NCBI RefSeq assembly: GCF_029504395.1
Contig: NZ_JAQFIF010000003.1
Span: 434,001-498,000, forward strand
Source: Arthrobacter sp. ES3-54
GTDB taxonomy: Bacteria; Actinomycetota; Actinomycetes; Actinomycetales; Micrococcaceae
Reading direction: 5' to 3'
Length of the DNA stretch: 64,000 nucleotides
The notes beneath the pieces were generated by a model, which searched no databases, had not been told where the DNA came from, and worked only from the letters and a program-made list of their open reading frames with translations. The number at the start of each line of letters is the position of its first letter. Position 1 is the first letter of the stretch. This document shows, in pieces, positions 52,186 through 59,567 of this stretch. The translations under genes and the position numbers were made by a program.

Positions 52186-53067
52186 TCAGCGGAGGACCCG
52201 CGCCGCCGCCCGGACAGCGTTCGCGACGTCGGTCAGCGCCGCCGAGCCGCGTCGCCACTGCTGCCAGTAGAGGGCGACGTCCACGTGCGCGCGGGCAGAG
52301 AGCGTCTCGAGCCTGCCGGTCTCCAGATCTTCGCCGACTTCGAGCTCGGGCATCATGCCCCAGCCCATGCCCCAGCGGATGGCATCGCCAAACTCCTGGG
52401 CGGCCGGCACATAGTGGCGCGGCGGCTGCAGGGCTGCGCGGCTGAACCGGCGCAGCCAGCGGTCCTGCAGATCGTCCTTGCGGTCAAAGACCACAACGGG
52501 AGCCGCGGCCAGCGTCGCGGCGCTCACCCCGGGCCCAAACCAGCGGCGGGTGAAGTCCGGAGCGCACACCGGAAAATAGCGCATGATGCCCAGCTTGCTG
52601 GACGAGCAGCCGGGCACTGGCTTGGCTGTCTCGGTGATGGCGGCAGCGGCGGCGCCGGCGCGCAGCAGGTCCAGCGAGTGCTCCTGGTCCTCGCGCAGGA
52701 TCTCCAGCTGGACGTTTTCACTGGCCGCGGCGAGCCCGGCCAACGCCCAGGTGTGCAGTGAATCGCTGTTGATCACCAGGGTCAGGCGAGTTCCCCCGCG
52801 GCGTTGCTCCGGCTGCAGTTCCTCGGCCAGGTCCGCGGAGAGCAACTCCAGCTGCCGGGCGAACCGCACCACGGCCTCGCCGGACTCCGTGAGCCCGGGC
52901 GGCCGCGCGCGGGTCAGGACGGGCCGGCCGACGGCGGCCTCGAGGGCCCGGACACGCTGGCTGATGGCCGAGGGCGTCACGGACAGGTGGGCTGCTGCGG
53001 CGTCGAAGCTCCCGTGCGTGAGAATTGCTGCCAGCGTCCGGGCCTGCTCGGGGGAAATTTCCATCAT
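52186..53067 (-). CDS. lysG: LysR family regulator, ArgP/LysG type
   Basis: 293 residues. The N-terminal HTH is GSFDAAAAHLSVTPSAISQR with VRALEAAVGRPVLTRARPPG, a pattern typical of ArgP/LysG. It is divergent from a LysE-type exporter, and this pair is the classic LysG-LysE arrangement in which lysine, arginine or histidine as co-inducer activates exporter transcription. Helix and effector-domain length are normal. The identification rests on the pairing and the ArgP-like N-terminus. Confidence 0.88.
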   Translation of the reverse strand: MMEISPEQARTLAAILTHGSFDAAAAHLSVTPSAISQRVRALEAAVGRPVLTRARPPGLTESGEAVVRFARQLELLSADLAEELQPEQRRGGTRLTLVINSDSLHTWALAGLAAASENVQLEILREDQEHSLDLLRAGAAAAAITETAKPVPGCSSSKLGIMRYFPVCAPDFTRRWFGPGVSAATLAAAPVVVFDRKDDLQDRWLRRFSRAALQPPRHYVPAAQEFGDAIRWGMGWGMMPELEVGEDLETGRLETLSARAHVDVALYWQQWRRGSAALTDVANAVRAAARVLR

Positions 53068-53114
53068 TAGTTCATCTTATGTATCAGCAGAAACTTTAAC
53101 TGGCTTCATCTTCG
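53068..53114. promoter_or_regulatory. Divergent lysG-lysE control region
   Basis: Only 47 bases separate the two starts. The region is AT-rich relative to its surroundings (ATCTTATGTATCAGCAGAAA) as expected for an overlapping divergent promoter and LysG binding site. I could not define an unambiguous T-N11-A box by eye. Confidence 0.4.
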
Positions 53115-53738
53115 GTGGGCCCCTACCGTGGAGTGGTGATCCTCCCCCTGTTTTCCGGCCTCTCCGCCGGACTGTCCCTCATCGTTGCCATCGGCGCGCA
53201 GAACGCCTTTGTCCTCCGCCAGGGCATCCAGCGCTCCCACGTCGTCATGGTGGTGGCAGTCTGCGCGGTTTCGGACCTCGTGCTGATTCTGCTGGGCGTC
53301 GCGGGCGTCGGTGTCCTCCTGGACCGGGCGCCCGCTGCCCTCGTGGTGATCCGGTGGATCGGGGCCGCGTTCCTCCTCGTCTACGGAGCGCTCGCGGCCT
53401 GGCGTGCGGTCCGGGGGGAACAGCTGGAGAATCCTGGCGAGAAGCCGGCCGGCGGCCGGGCCGCCGTGCTGGGCACCTGCCTGGCCTTCACATGGCTGAA
53501 CCCGCACGTCTATTTGGACACGGTGTTGCTGCTCGGGTCCCTCGCCGCGGCCCAGGGCGATGCCGGCCGCTGGTGGTTCGCCGCAGGGGCCGGCCTGGGA
53601 AGCATTGCCTGGTTCACCGCCCTCGGTGCGGGGGCGCGTTTCCTGACGTCCCTGTTCCGGCGCCGGGCGGCTTGGCGGGTGCTGGACGCCGGAATCGCCG
53701 TCGTGATGGTCACTCTTGCCGTGCTGCTGCTTGCCTGA
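53115..53738 (+). CDS. lysE: LysE/ArgO family basic amino acid exporter
   Basis: 207 residues. The diagnostic block SLIVAIGAQNAFVLRQGIQR near the N-terminus and TWLNPHVYLDTVLLLGSL in the middle identify LysE/ArgO, which exports lysine and arginine. Six hydrophobic helices are visible. GTG 53115 gives MGPYRGVVILPLF; GTG 53133 or 53136 would also give a normal protein. It is divergent from lysG. Confidence 0.93.
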   Translation: MGPYRGVVILPLFSGLSAGLSLIVAIGAQNAFVLRQGIQRSHVVMVVAVCAVSDLVLILLGVAGVGVLLDRAPAALVVIRWIGAAFLLVYGALAAWRAVRGEQLENPGEKPAGGRAAVLGTCLAFTWLNPHVYLDTVLLLGSLAAAQGDAGRWWFAAGAGLGSIAWFTALGAGARFLTSLFRRRAAWRVLDAGIAVVMVTLAVLLLA

Positions 53739-53770
53739 GCGACTGCCCGCCGTTTCGCCGACGCTCGAGG

Positions 53771-53793
53771 CCGGAAGCGCAAGCTGCTTCCGG
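53771..53793 (+). terminator. Hairpin CCGGAAGC-N7-GCTTCCGG after lysE
   Basis: An 8-base perfect stem 33 bases after the lysE stop, without a T run. It probably contributes to transcription termination ahead of the next gene. Confidence 0.5.
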
Positions 53794-53860
53794 AGCCGGC
53801 ACTCAGCCACGGGCCGGTAGGCCCTTGTCCGCTGAATGTGGCGGGGTAACGATTGCCGGT

Positions 53861-54412
53861 ATGACTCCATCACCGGCTTCAGCCCGCGAAAGAAAGCGTG
53901 CAGCCATCGGTACAGCTGCCTTCGCTGTTGCCCCCGCAACGGCCGCCGGCGTAGTGCCGTGGCTTCTGACCCGCTGGGAAGTGGCCTCCCCGGTCCCCGG
54001 CGGGGTGCCCGCGCAGATCACCGGCGCCCTGCTGATCGGCGCGGGCGCGGCGGTGATCGCGAACTCCTTTGTGCATTTCGCCGTGGAGGGCATCGGGACC
54101 CCCGCGCCATTCGCCCCGCCCAAGAAGCTGGTGGTTGGCGGGCTCTACCGGTACGTGCGGAACCCGATGTACGTGTCCGTTGCGGCGGCCATCGCCGGGC
54201 AGGGACTCCTGCTTGGCCAGCCGAAGCTCTTTGTGGCCCTGGGCATCGGCGCCGTCCAGGTGGTCGCGTTCGTCCGGCTGTACGAGGAGCCGGCTCTGAC
54301 CCGGAAGTTCGGCCCGGCCTACGAGGAGTACCGCCGTAACGTCCCGCGCTGGCTGCCCAGGCTCAGGCCGTGGCGGCCCGAGGGTCCGGAACCGTCCCGG
54401 GGCGAAGGCTAG
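53861..54412 (+). CDS. Isoprenylcysteine carboxyl methyltransferase-like membrane protein
   Basis: 183 residues from ATG 53861. The diagnostic segment is LVVGGLYRYVRNPMYVSVAA followed by EEPALTRKFGPAYEEYRRNV and PRWLPRL, the ICMT/PEMT pattern of integral membrane methyltransferases. Three or four hydrophobic helices precede and surround it. In bacteria these are thought to methylate lipids or other membrane-associated acceptors; the substrate here is unknown. Confidence 0.88.
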   Translation: MTPSPASARERKRAAIGTAAFAVAPATAAGVVPWLLTRWEVASPVPGGVPAQITGALLIGAGAAVIANSFVHFAVEGIGTPAPFAPPKKLVVGGLYRYVRNPMYVSVAAAIAGQGLLLGQPKLFVALGIGAVQVVAFVRLYEEPALTRKFGPAYEEYRRNVPRWLPRLRPWRPEGPEPSRGEG

Positions 54413-54434
54413 GGCGCGGGCCCGGCCGGCGCCG

Positions 54435-55454
54435 CTACTTTCCCCGTCGGGCCCACTCCAGCAGCCGATCCAGTGGCCAGGTGGTGACGATCCGCTCGGC
54501 GGGCACGCCGTTCGCGGCCGCGCGCTCAGCGCCGTATTGCAGGAAATCCAGCTGGCCCGGCGCATGGGCGTCACTGTCGATGCTGAAGAGGCAGCCGGCG
54601 TCGAGGGCCAGCCGGATCAAGTCGTCCGGCGGATCCTGCCGTTCGGGGCGGGAATTGATCTCGACGGCCACGTTCTTCTCGGCGCACGCGGCGAACACGC
54701 GCTCTGCGTCGAACTCGGACTGCGGCCGGGTTCCCCTCGAGCCCTGCAGCAGCCGGCCGGTGCAGTGGCCGAGGACGTTCATATGAGGATCGTTGATGGC
54801 GCCCAGCATCCTGTCGGTCATGGTGCGCCGGTCAGAACGGAGCTTCGAGTGGACGCTCGCCACCACGATGTCCAGCTGCTCCAGCATGTCCGGGGACTGG
54901 TCCAGGCTGCCGCCCTCCAGGATGTCCACCTCGATTCCGGTCAGGAGGCGGAAGTCCCCGTTGTCCCCGTTGATCTCCGCAACAACGGCCAGCTGTTCCC
55001 GAAGGCGCTCGGCGCTCAGGCCGTTGGCGATCTTGAGGTTAGGGGAGTGGTCTGTCAGGGCGAGGTAGTCCCGGCCCAGGGTCCTAGCGGCGTCAGCCAT
55101 GAGTGCGATCGGGGACCCGCCGTCGGACCAATCGCTGTGACTGTGCAGGTCCCCGCGGAGGGCGGAGCGCAGTTCGGCGCCGCCGGTCGCGAGGGGCTGC
55201 TGCCCGCGTTGCCGCAGGCCCTCAAGATAGTCGGGCACGCCGCCGTCGACCGCCTGCCTGATGACTTCGAAAGTTCTGTCCCCGATCCCCTTCATGCTTT
55301 TCAGCCTGCCGTTGCGTGCCCGCGCCGCGACCTCGTCCGGGTCCAGGGCGCCGATAATCCCGGCTGCCTTGCGGAATGCTTGGATCTTGAAGGTGGGGGC
55401 GAGCTCGCGTTCCAGCCAGAACGCAATCTCATTGAGGGCATCAACGGCATCCAT
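54435..55454 (-). CDS. PHP domain protein with an N-terminal helix-hairpin-helix region
   Basis: 339 residues from ATG 55454 (GTG 55469 is an alternative). The N-terminal 95 residues resemble the Pol X-type HhH domain: IQAFRKAAGIIGALDPDEVA and LKSMKGIGDRTFEVIRQAV. The PHP domain starts at RGDLHSHSDWSDGGSP with the first metal ligands, followed by YLALTDHSPNL, LLTGIEVDIL, DIVVASVHSKL, VLGHCTGRL, AVEINSRP and FSIDSDAHAP, a full metal-site set. It is thus like a DNA polymerase X without the polymerase domain, a phosphoesterase of unknown substrate, possibly nucleic acid. Confidence 0.88.
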   Translation of the reverse strand: MDAVDALNEIAFWLERELAPTFKIQAFRKAAGIIGALDPDEVAARARNGRLKSMKGIGDRTFEVIRQAVDGGVPDYLEGLRQRGQQPLATGGAELRSALRGDLHSHSDWSDGGSPIALMADAARTLGRDYLALTDHSPNLKIANGLSAERLREQLAVVAEINGDNGDFRLLTGIEVDILEGGSLDQSPDMLEQLDIVVASVHSKLRSDRRTMTDRMLGAINDPHMNVLGHCTGRLLQGSRGTRPQSEFDAERVFAACAEKNVAVEINSRPERQDPPDDLIRLALDAGCLFSIDSDAHAPGQLDFLQYGAERAAANGVPAERIVTTWPLDRLLEWARRGK

Positions 55455-55507
55455 CCGTCCATCTTGCACCCACCCTGCACCCGTCTTGCACCGGCGGGGG
55501 CCAGATT

Positions 55508-55537
55508 TTGGATAATCCGGGGGTCTGCCCTTATAGT
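55508..55537 (+). promoter_or_regulatory. Candidate promoter of the tRNA cluster
   Basis: TTGGAT (55508-55513), an 18-base spacer and TATAGT (55532-55537) lie about 95 bases upstream of tRNA-Glu. It is the most AT-rich point in the 177-base gap after the PHP gene. Confidence 0.45.
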
Positions 55538-55631
55538 TTTATAGTCCAGTTCGGAGGAACCCGAAAGGACAAAAACGACAGGCTTCGGCCCTTAATTTTT
55601 GCCCTGAGATGTTCAACCGGATGGCGTCCTG

Positions 55632-55704
55632 GCCCCCATCGTCTAGCGGCCTAGGACACCGCCCTTTCACGGCGGCGGCACGGGTTCGAATCCCGTTGGG
55701 GGTA
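55632..55704 (+). tRNA. tRNA-Glu (anticodon TTC)
   Basis: 73 bases. Acceptor arms GCCCCCA and TGGGGGT pair fully, the anticodon stem CCGCC/GGCGG encloses CTTTCAC, and the T arm CGGGT-TCGAATC-CCGT is canonical. The CCA end is not encoded. Confidence 0.95.
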
Positions 55705-55762
55705 CGCAAGGAACTGGTCAAACCGGATGGAAAAGTCTGGTAGGCTAAAGGCCTTGAAAATT

Positions 55763-55780
55763 TGCGGTAGCGATACCGCA
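55763..55780 (+). other. GNRA-capped hairpin in the tRNA-Glu/tRNA-Asp spacer
   Basis: A perfect 7-base stem TGCGGTA/TACCGCA closed by the GCGA tetraloop (a GNRA type). In the tricistronic tRNA transcript it could be a processing or stabilising element. The spacer also holds TTGAAA at 55754, so an internal promoter is possible. Confidence 0.4.
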
Positions 55781-55818
55781 GACAGCAAGAAACACGCAAT
55801 ACAAGCAGTAAAAAGCAA

Positions 55819-55892
55819 GGCCCTGTAGCGCAGTTGGTTAGCGCGCCGCCCTGTCACGGCGGAGGTCGCGGGTTCAAGTCCCGTCAGGGTCG
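55819..55892 (+). tRNA. tRNA-Asp (anticodon GTC)
   Basis: 74 bases. Acceptor GGCCCTG/CAGGGTC, anticodon stem CCGCC/GGCGG with loop CTGTCAC, and T arm GCGGG-TTCAAGT-CCCGT fold normally. CCA is not encoded. Confidence 0.95.
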
Positions 55893-55940
55893 CTCTGATT
55901 GCCGGAAGAAATTCCGGCCATCAAGGTGACATGTCACCTA

Positions 55941-56016
55941 GGCTCTGTAGCTCAGTTGGTAGAGCGTTCGACTGAAAATCGAAAGGTCACCGGATCGACG
56001 CCGGTCGGAGCCACCA
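55941..56016 (+). tRNA. tRNA-Phe (anticodon GAA), CCA encoded
   Basis: 76 bases including the encoded CCA at 56014-56016. Acceptor GGCTCTG/CGGAGCC has one G-T pair; anticodon stem TCGA/TCGA surrounds the GAA loop. The T arm is ACCGG/CCGGT with loop ATCGACG, so position 54 is A in place of the usual T. Confidence 0.93.
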
Positions 56017-56021
56017 CTGGG

Positions 56022-56052
56022 AAGCATCAGTTCATTGAGAACTGGTGCTTTT
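56022..56052 (+). terminator. Terminator of the tRNA cluster
   Basis: Stem AAGCATCAGTTC/GAACTGGTGCTT followed by TT runs, directly after tRNA-Phe. Confidence 0.8.
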
Positions 56053-56065
56053 CTTCTTTAACACC

Positions 56066-56125
56066 GTCAATTGCTCCGTAACTGCCATTCTGAGGGGTCA
56101 AAAGGGCAGTTGCGGAGCAAACGAC
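56066..56125. repeat. TTGCTCCG-family interrupted palindrome after the tRNA cluster
   Basis: Arms TTGCTCCGTAACTGCC (56071-56086) and GGCAGTTGCGGAGCAA (56105-56120) match at 15 of 16 positions, with outer flanks GTCAA/ACGAC. The central 18 bases (ATTCTGAGGGGTCAAAAG) resemble the centre of the copy at 28223. It is the third family member in this window. Confidence 0.8.
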
Positions 56126-56254
56126 GGGTAGGCCGGGCTGCATCGACGGGTAGGCCGGGGCTGCGTCGACGGGCGGGCGACTGCGGCGACCGATTGGGGC
56201 CACCGACGGCGGCGACCGATTGGGGCCACCGACGGCGCGGACCGGTTGGGGGCC
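56122..56254. repeat. Two adjacent degenerate tandem repeats in a non-coding gap
   Basis: First array: CGACGGGTAGGCCGGG-type unit of about 22 bases, two copies plus a partial (56122 to about 56180). Second array: CGGCGACCGATTGGGGCC unit with a 26-base period, two good copies and a degraded third (56184-56254). The remaining bases up to the lipoprotein gene at 56362 show nothing else. An open frame crossing here (56071-56352) is repeat-made and not a gene. Confidence 0.65.
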
Positions 56255-56361
56255 CGACCGCTGGCCGGGCTAGACTCGCACGCTGGGGAAAGAACACCAA
56301 GGCCGCCGGCAGCCCGGTCCGGGCGGGCGGCGCAATCTCAACCGAAAAGTGATTCTGCAAC

Positions 56362-56820
56362 GTGATTTCGAAGAATATTGCCCGTCCTCTCACCGCCGCC
56401 GCGTTTCTCGCCGCCCTCGTCCTCACCGGTTGCTCGGCCCCCCAGGCCGGCAGTGCGCCGTCGTCCGCCGCGGCTTCATCAACTGCTTCCGCCTCTGCCA
56501 CGCCGAGCCCCAGCGCAACGTCCGGCCCCTTTGGCAGCTTCTCCAGCGCCGCCGAGGCGTGCACCAAGATCTCAGAGCAGGCCACCGGCGCCACGCTCCT
56601 TCCGCTGTCGGCCGCCCAGGGCAAGACCGCGGAGCTGGAACAGTTCAAAGCGGACCTGGCCGAGACGGCCGGGCGCGTCCCGGACAGCCTCAAGACCGAC
56701 TTCGCCAACCTCAAAGAGGTGGCCGTCGCGGGCGTCACCGACCAGACTGTCTTCTCCAGCGGCAAGCTCCAGGCCGCCATGGCGCCCGTAACAACCTGGA
56801 TCGCCACCAACTGCAATTAG
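56362..56820 (+). CDS. Putative small lipoprotein
   Basis: 152 residues from GTG 56362. The signal sequence NIARPLTAAAFLAALVLTGC ends in the lipobox LTGC (Cys about 24), followed by a Ser/Ala/Pro-rich stretch of about 35 residues (SSAAASSTASASATPSPSA) typical of exported actinobacterial lipoproteins. The folded part, FGSFSSAAEACTKISEQATG onward, has a Cys near residue 67 and a C-terminal Cys (WIATNCN) that could form a disulfide. Family unknown. Confidence 0.8.
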   Translation: MISKNIARPLTAAAFLAALVLTGCSAPQAGSAPSSAAASSTASASATPSPSATSGPFGSFSSAAEACTKISEQATGATLLPLSAAQGKTAELEQFKADLAETAGRVPDSLKTDFANLKEVAVAGVTDQTVFSSGKLQAAMAPVTTWIATNCN

Positions 56821-56922
56821 GAAGTTTGACCGGGCCATCGCCCGCACTGGCTCCCGGCTGATGTCGCGCCGCTGACCGGCGGACGCCAGTCCTGCTCCGG
56901 ATGCCTGCTCCCTGATGCACAG

Positions 56923-56966
56923 GCCCGTTCCCATGGCCCTCACCTGCGGCGGCCCTGGGAACGGGC
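56923..56966 (+). terminator. Hairpin GCCCGTTCCCA / TGGGAACGGGC after the lipoprotein gene
   Basis: An 11-base perfect stem with a 22-base loop, about 100 bases after the lipoprotein stop and 70 before the Asp23 cassette. Probably separates the two units; no T run. Confidence 0.5.
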
Positions 56967-57035
56967 GCCGCAAGATTCCCCCGCGCGGCCCGAGGCAGGG
57001 ACTAGGGTGGTGTCAAAGAGAAGGGGGAGTGCGTT

Positions 57036-57587
57036 ATGGAATACCAGAATTCTCAGCCCGTTGCCGGTCCGGCAGCCGGTCCTGCGGCCGGTCTGCCCGT
57101 CGCCGGTCCGGCAGCCGGTCTGCCCGTCGCCCGCCAGCACGTTGCCAATCATGCGGCCGGTCTGCCCGGTGACGGCCTGTCCGTGCCGGCCGGCACCGGC
57201 CGCACGATCATATCGGAAGCCGCCGTCGCCAAGGTCGCGGGCATCGCCGCCCGGTCCGTACCCGGCGTCTACTCGTTGGGATCAGCGCCGTCACGCGCCC
57301 TCGGGGCCATCCGCGACGCCGTCGGCAGCGCCGATCACGCAGCGGGCGTCCGCGTGGAAGTCGGCGAAACTCAGGTCGCCGTGGACATCGACCTTGTCGC
57401 GGTGTACGGCACCCCCCTGCATGCCCTCGCGGACCAGATCCGCGCCGCCGTCTACTCCGCCGTCGAGGAACTGGTGGGGCTCGAGGTGATCGAAGTAAAT
57501 ATCGAGATCAATGACGTTTATGTGCCCGGCCCGGTCAAACCCGCCGTGTCCGCCGAGGCCCGGCCGGCCAGGGAGGCAATCCAATGA
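57036..57587 (+). CDS. Asp23/Gls24 family envelope stress protein
   Basis: 183 residues. The N-terminal 55 residues contain repeats of VAGPAAGLP and look disordered. The Asp23 domain starts at GRTIISEAAVAKVAGIAARS and includes VPGVYSLGS, VRVEVGETQVAVDIDLVAVY, HALADQIRAAVYSAVEELVG and VIEVNIEINDVYV. Asp23-type proteins assemble beneath the membrane via AmaP. It is the first of five genes each overlapping the next by 4 bases. The ATG has GGGGG about 5 bases upstream. Confidence 0.92.
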   Translation: MEYQNSQPVAGPAAGPAAGLPVAGPAAGLPVARQHVANHAAGLPGDGLSVPAGTGRTIISEAAVAKVAGIAARSVPGVYSLGSAPSRALGAIRDAVGSADHAAGVRVEVGETQVAVDIDLVAVYGTPLHALADQIRAAVYSAVEELVGLEVIEVNIEINDVYVPGPVKPAVSAEARPAREAIQ

Positions 57588-57775
57588 GTCTGACGGTAGT
57601 GGGAATCGCCATGGGGGCCTTCGCGGCTTTCATGTCCTTCCAGTTCGGCGTCTGGGGCTTCCTCGGTGCCCTGTTGTTCATGGGCATCGGCGCCCTCTTG
57701 GGCCGCGCCGCAGAGGGGAAGCTGGACCTGCGCAGCGTGTTTGACGCCCTCACGGGCCGGCGTTCCTCCTCATGA
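57584..57775 (+). CDS. Small membrane protein of the Asp23 cassette (DUF2273-like)
   Basis: 63 residues with two hydrophobic helices: MSLTVVGIAMGAFAAFMSFQ and FGVWGFLGALLFMGIGALLG, followed by a charged tail RAAEGKLDLRSVFDALTGRR. This matches the small DUF2273-type membrane protein found in Asp23 operons. It begins in an ATGA overlap. Confidence 0.85.
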   Translation: MSLTVVGIAMGAFAAFMSFQFGVWGFLGALLFMGIGALLGRAAEGKLDLRSVFDALTGRRSSS

Positions 57776-58155
57776 ACATGACGGCTGAAACGCCGATCCG
57801 CGGCACCGCGATGGCCGGGCACAACCGCATCAGCACCCAGGCCCTGACGAGCGTGGCCCGGGCGGCCGCGGGTGAGGCCCTCGGGGTGCCGGCGCACGAC
57901 GTGCGCGCCGAGTGGTCAGACGATGACGGGCTGCTCGCGCTTTCGCTGGTCATGCCCGTCGCGGTCCCGAACCTCACGATGGTCCTGCGGGATCCCGGCC
58001 GCGTCGCTGGCTTTGGCGGTTCCATCTGGGACCGTGCTGTCGCCGCCAAAGCCCAGATCCTGGGCCGCGTGACCGAGCTGACCGGAGCGCAGCTGAGCCG
58101 GGTGGACATCCGCATCAGCGGGGCCAGCGTGCGCGGGGGAGGTCGGGTGCATTGA
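57772..58155 (+). CDS. Second Asp23/Gls24-like soluble protein
   Basis: 127 residues from ATG 57772 in an ATGA overlap. The middle (ALTSVARAAAGEALGVPAHD, SDDDGLLALSLVMPVAVP, LGRVTELTGAQLSRVDIRIS) has the alternating strand-helix pattern of an Asp23 domain but is more diverged than the gene at 57036 and shows no membrane helix. It could form mixed assemblies with that protein. Function inferred from position. Confidence 0.75.
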   Translation: MNMTAETPIRGTAMAGHNRISTQALTSVARAAAGEALGVPAHDVRAEWSDDDGLLALSLVMPVAVPNLTMVLRDPGRVAGFGGSIWDRAVAAKAQILGRVTELTGAQLSRVDIRISGASVRGGGRVH

Positions 58156-58811
58156 GCCAGGACACCCAGAACGCCGGTCTCGGTTCCGGCGCGCACGACG
58201 CCGACGCGGTGCCCGGGAGCGCGCCGCTAGGTTCCGGTGCCGCGGGTATGGACCGTATTTTGAAACGAGAGACGCACTCATCGCGGGCTGTCGTCTCCGT
58301 GATCGCGGCCGCCCTGGTGATGGCGGTGTGCGGTTATGCGCTGCTCGAGACCGCTGTCCAGGCGATCGGGCAGCCGCCGTGGCTCGTGGATCCGCAGACC
58401 GCGGCCGAGCGGGTGGTCGCGCTCCCGGCCGGAATCGGGCCGCTACTACTCGTCGTCACCGGCGCCGTGATCGCCATGGTCGGATTGTTTTTCTTCCTCA
58501 ACGCCGTGCTGCCGGGGCGGCGGGCGCGCCACCTGCTCCCGGACCGCCGGGCCGCCGTCGTGGTGGACGATGAGGTGATTGCCGCGGCCCTGGCGCGCCG
58601 GGCCCGGCTGGCCGCCAACGTGAGTCAGGAGCAGGTGATGGTGGTCGTGTCGCGGAACCGGGTCATGGTCAACGTCCGGCCGACCTCCGGCGTGCCGCTG
58701 CGCCCGGACGCCGTCCTTGACGCCGTGCGGCATGAGCTGCAGGAAATGGGCCCGTGGCCGATGCCGGAAGTGCGGATCCAGGTGTCCACGGCGGGGGTGG
58801 TGGGGGCATGA
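58152..58811 (+). CDS. DUF6286 family membrane protein of the Asp23 cassette
   Basis: 219 residues from TTG 58152 (TTGA overlap). Two membrane helices: VVSVIAAALVMAVCGYALLE (about 47-66) and PLLLVVTGAVIAMVGLFFFL (about 97-117). After the second helix comes a cytoplasmic domain with VVVSRNRVMVNVRPTSGVPL and EVRIQVSTAG, again Asp23/AmaP-like. Thus it is a membrane anchor carrying an Asp23-like tail. It overlaps the amaP gene by 4 bases. Confidence 0.82.
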   Translation: MSQDTQNAGLGSGAHDADAVPGSAPLGSGAAGMDRILKRETHSSRAVVSVIAAALVMAVCGYALLETAVQAIGQPPWLVDPQTAAERVVALPAGIGPLLLVVTGAVIAMVGLFFFLNAVLPGRRARHLLPDRRAAVVVDDEVIAAALARRARLAANVSQEQVMVVVSRNRVMVNVRPTSGVPLRPDAVLDAVRHELQEMGPWPMPEVRIQVSTAGVVGA

Positions 58812-59419
58812 ACAACACTCCCCGGGTCCTGAACCGCATCCTGATCGGCATCCTTGGCGTCACGCTTCTCGCCTTTGGCGTCCTCTTGGTGCTGCTGGCG
58901 ACCGTTCCCGCCGTCGGCGTGTGGTGGCATGAGTGGGCGGGCAGCGTCCTGAACTTCTGGCTCGATTTGTTCGAACGGACGCAGTTCCCCCGCCGCCAAG
59001 GTAGCTGGCTGTGGCTTGTCATCTGCTTTGTCCTGGTGGTGGTGCTTGGCCTGATGGTGGCCTGGATTGCCCAGCAGGGCAAGGGCCGGACCAGCCTGCT
59101 CGTGGCCGAGGAGGACCCGGGCGACGCGCCGGGCAATGTCGGAATCGGCCACGGCGTGGCGGAGCAGGCGCTCCGTGCGGCCCTCGCGGATCGCCCCGAC
59201 CTCGCCGGCGTCACGGTGGCCGCCTACGAGATCAAGGGGGAGCCGTCCCTCAGGATTTGGGTGGAGCCCCGCCAGGGCGTCGCCCCGCACGCGCTGGCCG
59301 CCGAGGTCTCTTCCCTGGTAGAGGCGCTCGACGCGGTGATCGGCAAGCGCACCCCCGTCCTGATCCACATCGGATCCGGGGCGCGGTCGCGGTTTGGCCG
59401 GGCCGAGCGGGTCCGCTGA
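58808..59419 (+). CDS. amaP: Alkaline shock response membrane anchor protein
   Basis: 203 residues. Two transmembrane helices, about 11-33 and 67-88 (GSWLWLVICFVLVVVLGLMV), then a cytoplasmic domain with GIGHGVAEQALRAALADRPD, VTVAAYEIKGEPSLRIWVEP and VIGKRTPVLIHIGSG. The layout matches AmaP, which tethers Asp23 to the membrane. Last gene of the five-gene set; 45 bases downstream the sequence becomes the promoter region of the sugar transporter. Confidence 0.88.
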   Translation: MNNTPRVLNRILIGILGVTLLAFGVLLVLLATVPAVGVWWHEWAGSVLNFWLDLFERTQFPRRQGSWLWLVICFVLVVVLGLMVAWIAQQGKGRTSLLVAEEDPGDAPGNVGIGHGVAEQALRAALADRPDLAGVTVAAYEIKGEPSLRIWVEPRQGVAPHALAAEVSSLVEALDAVIGKRTPVLIHIGSGARSRFGRAERVR

Positions 59420-59464
59420 GGCGGCTCCCCGCCGGGGCCGCGGAATCTCCTTTGCATAAAGGTT

Positions 59465-59505
59465 TGATGTAAACGCTTGCATCAGCAGGGTCTGTTGATT
59501 ACTGT
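59465..59505 (+). promoter_or_regulatory. LacI-type operator overlapping the sugar transporter promoter
   Basis: The palindrome TGATGTAAACGCTTGCATCA (59465-59484) has the central CG and the TAAACG/CTTGCA half-sites of LacI operators. A candidate promoter TTGCAT (59477-59482), 17-base spacer, TACTGT (59500-59505) has its -35 within the operator. Binding of the LacI regulator encoded at 63165 would block transcription of the transporter operon. Confidence 0.82.
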
Positions 59506-59567
59506 GATGGTCGGCACACCAACAGTACGGCCGTTTTTCACCGGTACTCAGCGAGGAGCACTCCAGT

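Noticed and set aside
56071..56352. 93-codon frame after the tRNA cluster
   Set aside because: It is composed of a palindromic element and tandem repeats, with no ribosome site.
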